DNA of 64,000 bases from NCBI RefSeq assembly GCF_023823125.1, contig NZ_CP090949.1, positions 2,566,001 through 2,630,000 on the forward strand, written 5' to 3'. The stretch comes from Erythrobacter aurantius. Its GTDB lineage: Bacteria; Pseudomonadota; Alphaproteobacteria; Sphingomonadales; Sphingomonadaceae. The position numbers and the translations under genes were made by a program. Of this stretch, positions 61,765 through 64,000 are shown piece after piece; position 1 is the first letter of the stretch, and each line of letters opens with the position of its first letter. A model generated the notes under the pieces. That model made no database searches. It saw nothing but the letters and a program-made list of their open reading frames with translations, and had not been told where the DNA came from.

Positions 61765-64000
61765 ATGCAGATCAACCGGCTCAAACTCTCTGGTTTCAAG
61801 AGCTTTGTAGAGCCGGCTGAACTGCGCATCGAACCGGGCCTGACGGGGGTGGTCGGCCCCAATGGCTGCGGCAAATCCAACCTGCTCGAAGCGATTCGCT
61901 GGGTCATGGGGGAAACCTCGGCCAAGTCGATGCGGTCGGGCGGGATGGAAGACGTGATCTTCGCCGGGACTGACAGCCGCCCGGCCCGCGCCTTTGCCGA
62001 AGTGGTGCTGCACGCGCGCGACGATGCGGATGAAGAACTGGTCGTCACCCGCCGGATCGAGCGTGGGGCGGGCAGCGCCTACCGCGTCAACGGGCGCGAC
62101 GTGCGCGCGAAGGACGTGGCGCTTACATTCGCCGATGCCGCCACCGGCGCGCATTCCCCGGCGCTGGTTTCACAAGGCAAGATCGCTCAGGTGATCGCCG
62201 CCAAGCCCGCCGAACGGCGCATGATGCTCGAAGAAGCGGCGGGGATCGCGGGCCTGCATGTCCGGCGCAAAGATGCCGAAAGCAAGCTGCGCTCTACCGA
62301 AAAGAACCTCGAACGGCTCGAAGACCTGATGGCGGGGCTCGATTCGCAGATCGCCTCGCTCAGGCGGCAGGCGAAACAGGCCGAACGCTACACCAAGCTG
62401 ACGCAGGAAATTCAGCACGCCGAAGCCCGGCTGGTGTTCGCACGCTGGCGCGATGCGGCGGCGGCAGCGCAGCAGGCACGCGAGGCCGCTCAGGCCTCCG
62501 AAACCCGCGTCAACGATGCCAAGGCCGCAACCGATGCGGCGCAGAAACAGCAGGCCGAAGCCGCCGCCGCGCTGGCCGACGCGCGCGAAGAACTGGCCGA
62601 TCGCCGCGACGATGCAAGCGCCCATGGACACCGCATGGCCGCGCTTTCGGAAAAGCTCAAAGCGGCAGAGGCGCGGCTGTCCGATCTGGAGCGTCAGCGC
62701 ACCCGGCTGGAGGAAGACCGGATCGCCGCTGACCGGCTGACCCATGACGCCGCCGAAGCGCTGGCCCGGCTCGAGCGCGAACTCGCCGCATCGCGCACCC
62801 GCGTGACCGAGGCAGAAGCGGAGCGCCCCGCCCTCGCCAATGCTGCCGAGAACGCCGAACGCGCCAGCCGCAGCGCCGAACTCGCGCTGGCCAAGGCGAC
62901 GGCCGATCATGCCGGGGTCGAAGCCGAATGGCGCGTGGCGGAAGCCGCGATCGAACAGGCCGAAGCCCGGCTCGCCCGTCTTGCCCGCGAGGCCGAACGG
63001 ATCGCCGCCACCCGCAGCGAGCTGGAAGGGGCAGAAGACACCGAACAGGCCGTTGCCGAAGCGCGCGAAGCATCCGAAGACGCCGCCCGCGAAGTCGCCC
63101 GTCTGCGCGCCCGGCTGGAAGAAGACCAGGCGCGCAAGGGCGAGCTTCAGACCGCGCGCGACGAAGCCTCCTCCCGCCTTGCCACGGCGCGCGCCGAACT
63201 CGCCGGGATCGAACGCGAATACACCGCGCTCGTGCGCGATCGCGATGCCCGCGAAAAGAGCGCGAAATCCCGCGCCGGCCTGCCCGCCGCGCTCGACAAG
63301 GTGCGCGTGGCAAAGGGTTATGAACGTGCCATCGCCGCCGTTCTGGGACGCGATGCGAAATCGCCGCTCGGCATGCCGGGCGACGCGGGCGAAGGGCGGT
63401 TCTGGACAGGCGGCGCGGCCCCTGCAGCGGTGGCGGACAGCCTGCTCGATCACGTGACCGATTGCCCCGATGAACTGCGCGCGCGGCTTGCGCTGGTGCA
63501 TTGTGCCGACAGCGACGACGGGCGCACGCTTGGCCCGGGCGAATGGCTGGTGACGAAAGGCGGGCATCTGCGCCGGTGGGACGGCTTTGTCGCGCGCGGC
63601 GAAGGTTCTGCCGAGGCAGCACGGCTCGAAGCGGCCAACCGCCTCGCCGATCTCGAAAACGAATTGCCCGATCTGCGAGGCGCGGCTGCGCTGGCGGAGA
63701 GCGAGGAGCGCAGTGCGCGCGAGGAACTGGCGGCGCTACAGACCGCGCTGGTGGCGCAGGAACGCGAAGTCGCCGCCGCGATCGAGGCCGAACGCGGTGC
63801 GCTGCGGCGGCTCGATCAGGCAGAGGCGGCGCGCGAACGGATCGCCACGCGGCTTGAGGAATTGTCGGCACAATCGCTTGAGGTGGACGAGCAACTCGGC
63901 GCGGCGAAGCATGATCTCACCGCCGCTCAGGAAGCAAGGTCCGCCCTGCCCGCGCCCGACGCCGGTCGCGCCGCGCTTGAAGCGGCTCAGGCCCGGCACG
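61765..64000 (+). CDS. smc: Chromosome partition protein SMC (3' end outside window)
   Basis: The frame begins at ATG 61765 and runs off the right edge after 745 codons, about two thirds of the usual length of about 1150. Head Walker A is GPNGCGKSN (31-39), and the Q-loop/arm segment [19 protein letters not shown] follows. The coiled coil is extremely Ala/Glu/Arg-rich, and the hinge region begins around [18 protein letters not shown]. It compacts and separates chromosomes with ScpAB. Confidence 0.96.
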   Translation, partial: MQINRLKLSGFKSFVEPAELRIEPGLTGVVGPNGCGKSNLLEAIRWVMGETSAKSMRSGGMEDVIFAGTDSRPARAFAEVVLHARDDADEELVVTRRIERGAGSAYRVNGRDVRAKDVALTFADAATGAHSPALVSQGKIAQVIAAKPAERRMMLEEAAGIAGLHVRRKDAESKLRSTEKNLERLEDLMAGLDSQIASLRRQAKQAERYTKLTQEIQHAEARLVFARWRDAAAAAQQAREAAQASETRVNDAKAATDAAQKQQAEAAAALADAREELADRRDDASAHGHRMAALSEKLKAAEARLSDLERQRTRLEEDRIAADRLTHDAAEALARLERELAASRTRVTEAEAERPALANAAENAERASRSAELALAKATADHAGVEAEWRVAEAAIEQAEARLARLAREAERIAATRSELEGAEDTEQAVAEAREASEDAAREVARLRARLEEDQARKGELQTARDEASSRLATARAELAGIEREYTALVRDRDAREKSAKSRAGLPAALDKVRVAKGYERAIAAVLGRDAKSPLGMPGDAGEGRFWTGGAAPAAVADSLLDHVTDCPDELRARLALVHCADSDDGRTLGPGEWLVTKGGHLRRWDGFVARGEGSAEAARLEAANRLADLENELPDLRGAAALAESEERSAREELAALQTALVAQEREVAAAIEAERGALRRLDQAEAARERIATRLEELSAQSLEVDEQLGAAKHDLTAAQEARSALPAPDAGRAALEAAQARH

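Noticed and set aside
62170..63567. 465-codon minus-strand frame rich in Phe, Gly and Ala
   Set aside because: Mirror of the highly repetitive smc coiled coil; low complexity follows from the coiled-coil codons.

Overview
The window is high-GC, densely packed chromosomal DNA with few long gaps. The gene set fits an alphaproteobacterium of the order Sphingomonadales, most likely near Erythrobacteraceae. Points in favour are O-succinylhomoserine sulfhydrylase (MetZ), the tsaB-rimI-mucR-fur-plsC order, a MucR/Ros regulator, UbiK, class II DAHP synthase, MgtE, DUF1489 and DUF5522 proteins, and the mutY-dciA-dsbA-dsbA-smc order. The placement is inferred from gene content and gene order, not from a marker-gene search. 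No rRNA, CRISPR array, integrase, transposase or prophage gene was found, so most of the window looks like core chromosome with small accessory patches.

Layout. 1-5.6 kb: a partial chromene-carboxylate-isomerase-like protein, a SulP transporter, a small low-GC islet (truncated GIY-YIG start and a zinc-ribbon protein), metZ, and a TetR gene facing a small membrane protein across two inverted-repeat operators. 5.6-12.7 kb: protein mannosyltransferase and a GT2-GtrA glycosyltransferase end to end, leuB, recO, a secreted S9 peptidase, ubiK and tspO. 12.7-16.2 kb: a Cys-rich repeat lipoprotein, a conserved unknown, tlyA, a Pro-rich lipoprotein, then a 615-bp stretch without a conventional gene that holds an 18-codon ORF behind a 14-nt sequence fully complementary to the 16S rRNA 3' end. 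16.2-28.7 kb: ilvE, trhO, GST, a LysR/pirin/azoreductase set, two MFS carriers, an EamA exporter, nadE and a YghU-type disulfide reductase. 28.7-39.2 kb: tRNA-Gln, DUF5522, an SDR, egtB-egtD with an FAD oxidoreductase, a degenerate GGDEF protein, class II DAHP synthase and a large M16 peptidase. 39.2-47 kb: nfu, tsaB, rimI, mucR, fur, plsC, a LysR, and phoH-membrane protein-ybeY-corC. 47-58 kb: lipoprotein, miaB, secreted protein, lipase-like lipoprotein, cyclophilin, mgtE, DUF1489, cytochrome b561 with cytochrome c', a DUF1295 protein, and an overlapping serine hydrolase-nudC-frnE operon. 58-64 kb: small membrane protein, mutY, dciA, two thiol-disulfide proteins and the start of smc.

How the genes work together. 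Several neighbours share a theme of redox and thiol balance: ergothioneine synthesis, pirin/azoreductase, glutathione transferases, FrnE and two DsbA-like proteins, and the b561/c' pair. Others form housekeeping sets: tRNA modification (tsaB, miaB, trhO), ribosome maturation (ybeY, tlyA, rimI), Fe-S delivery (nfu), metal homeostasis (fur, mgtE, corC), and chromosome maintenance (recO, mutY, dciA, smc). The least explained parts are the 15.6-16.0 kb small-ORF/RNA locus, the Cys-rich lipoprotein, the TetR-controlled membrane protein and the 2.6-3.25 kb islet.
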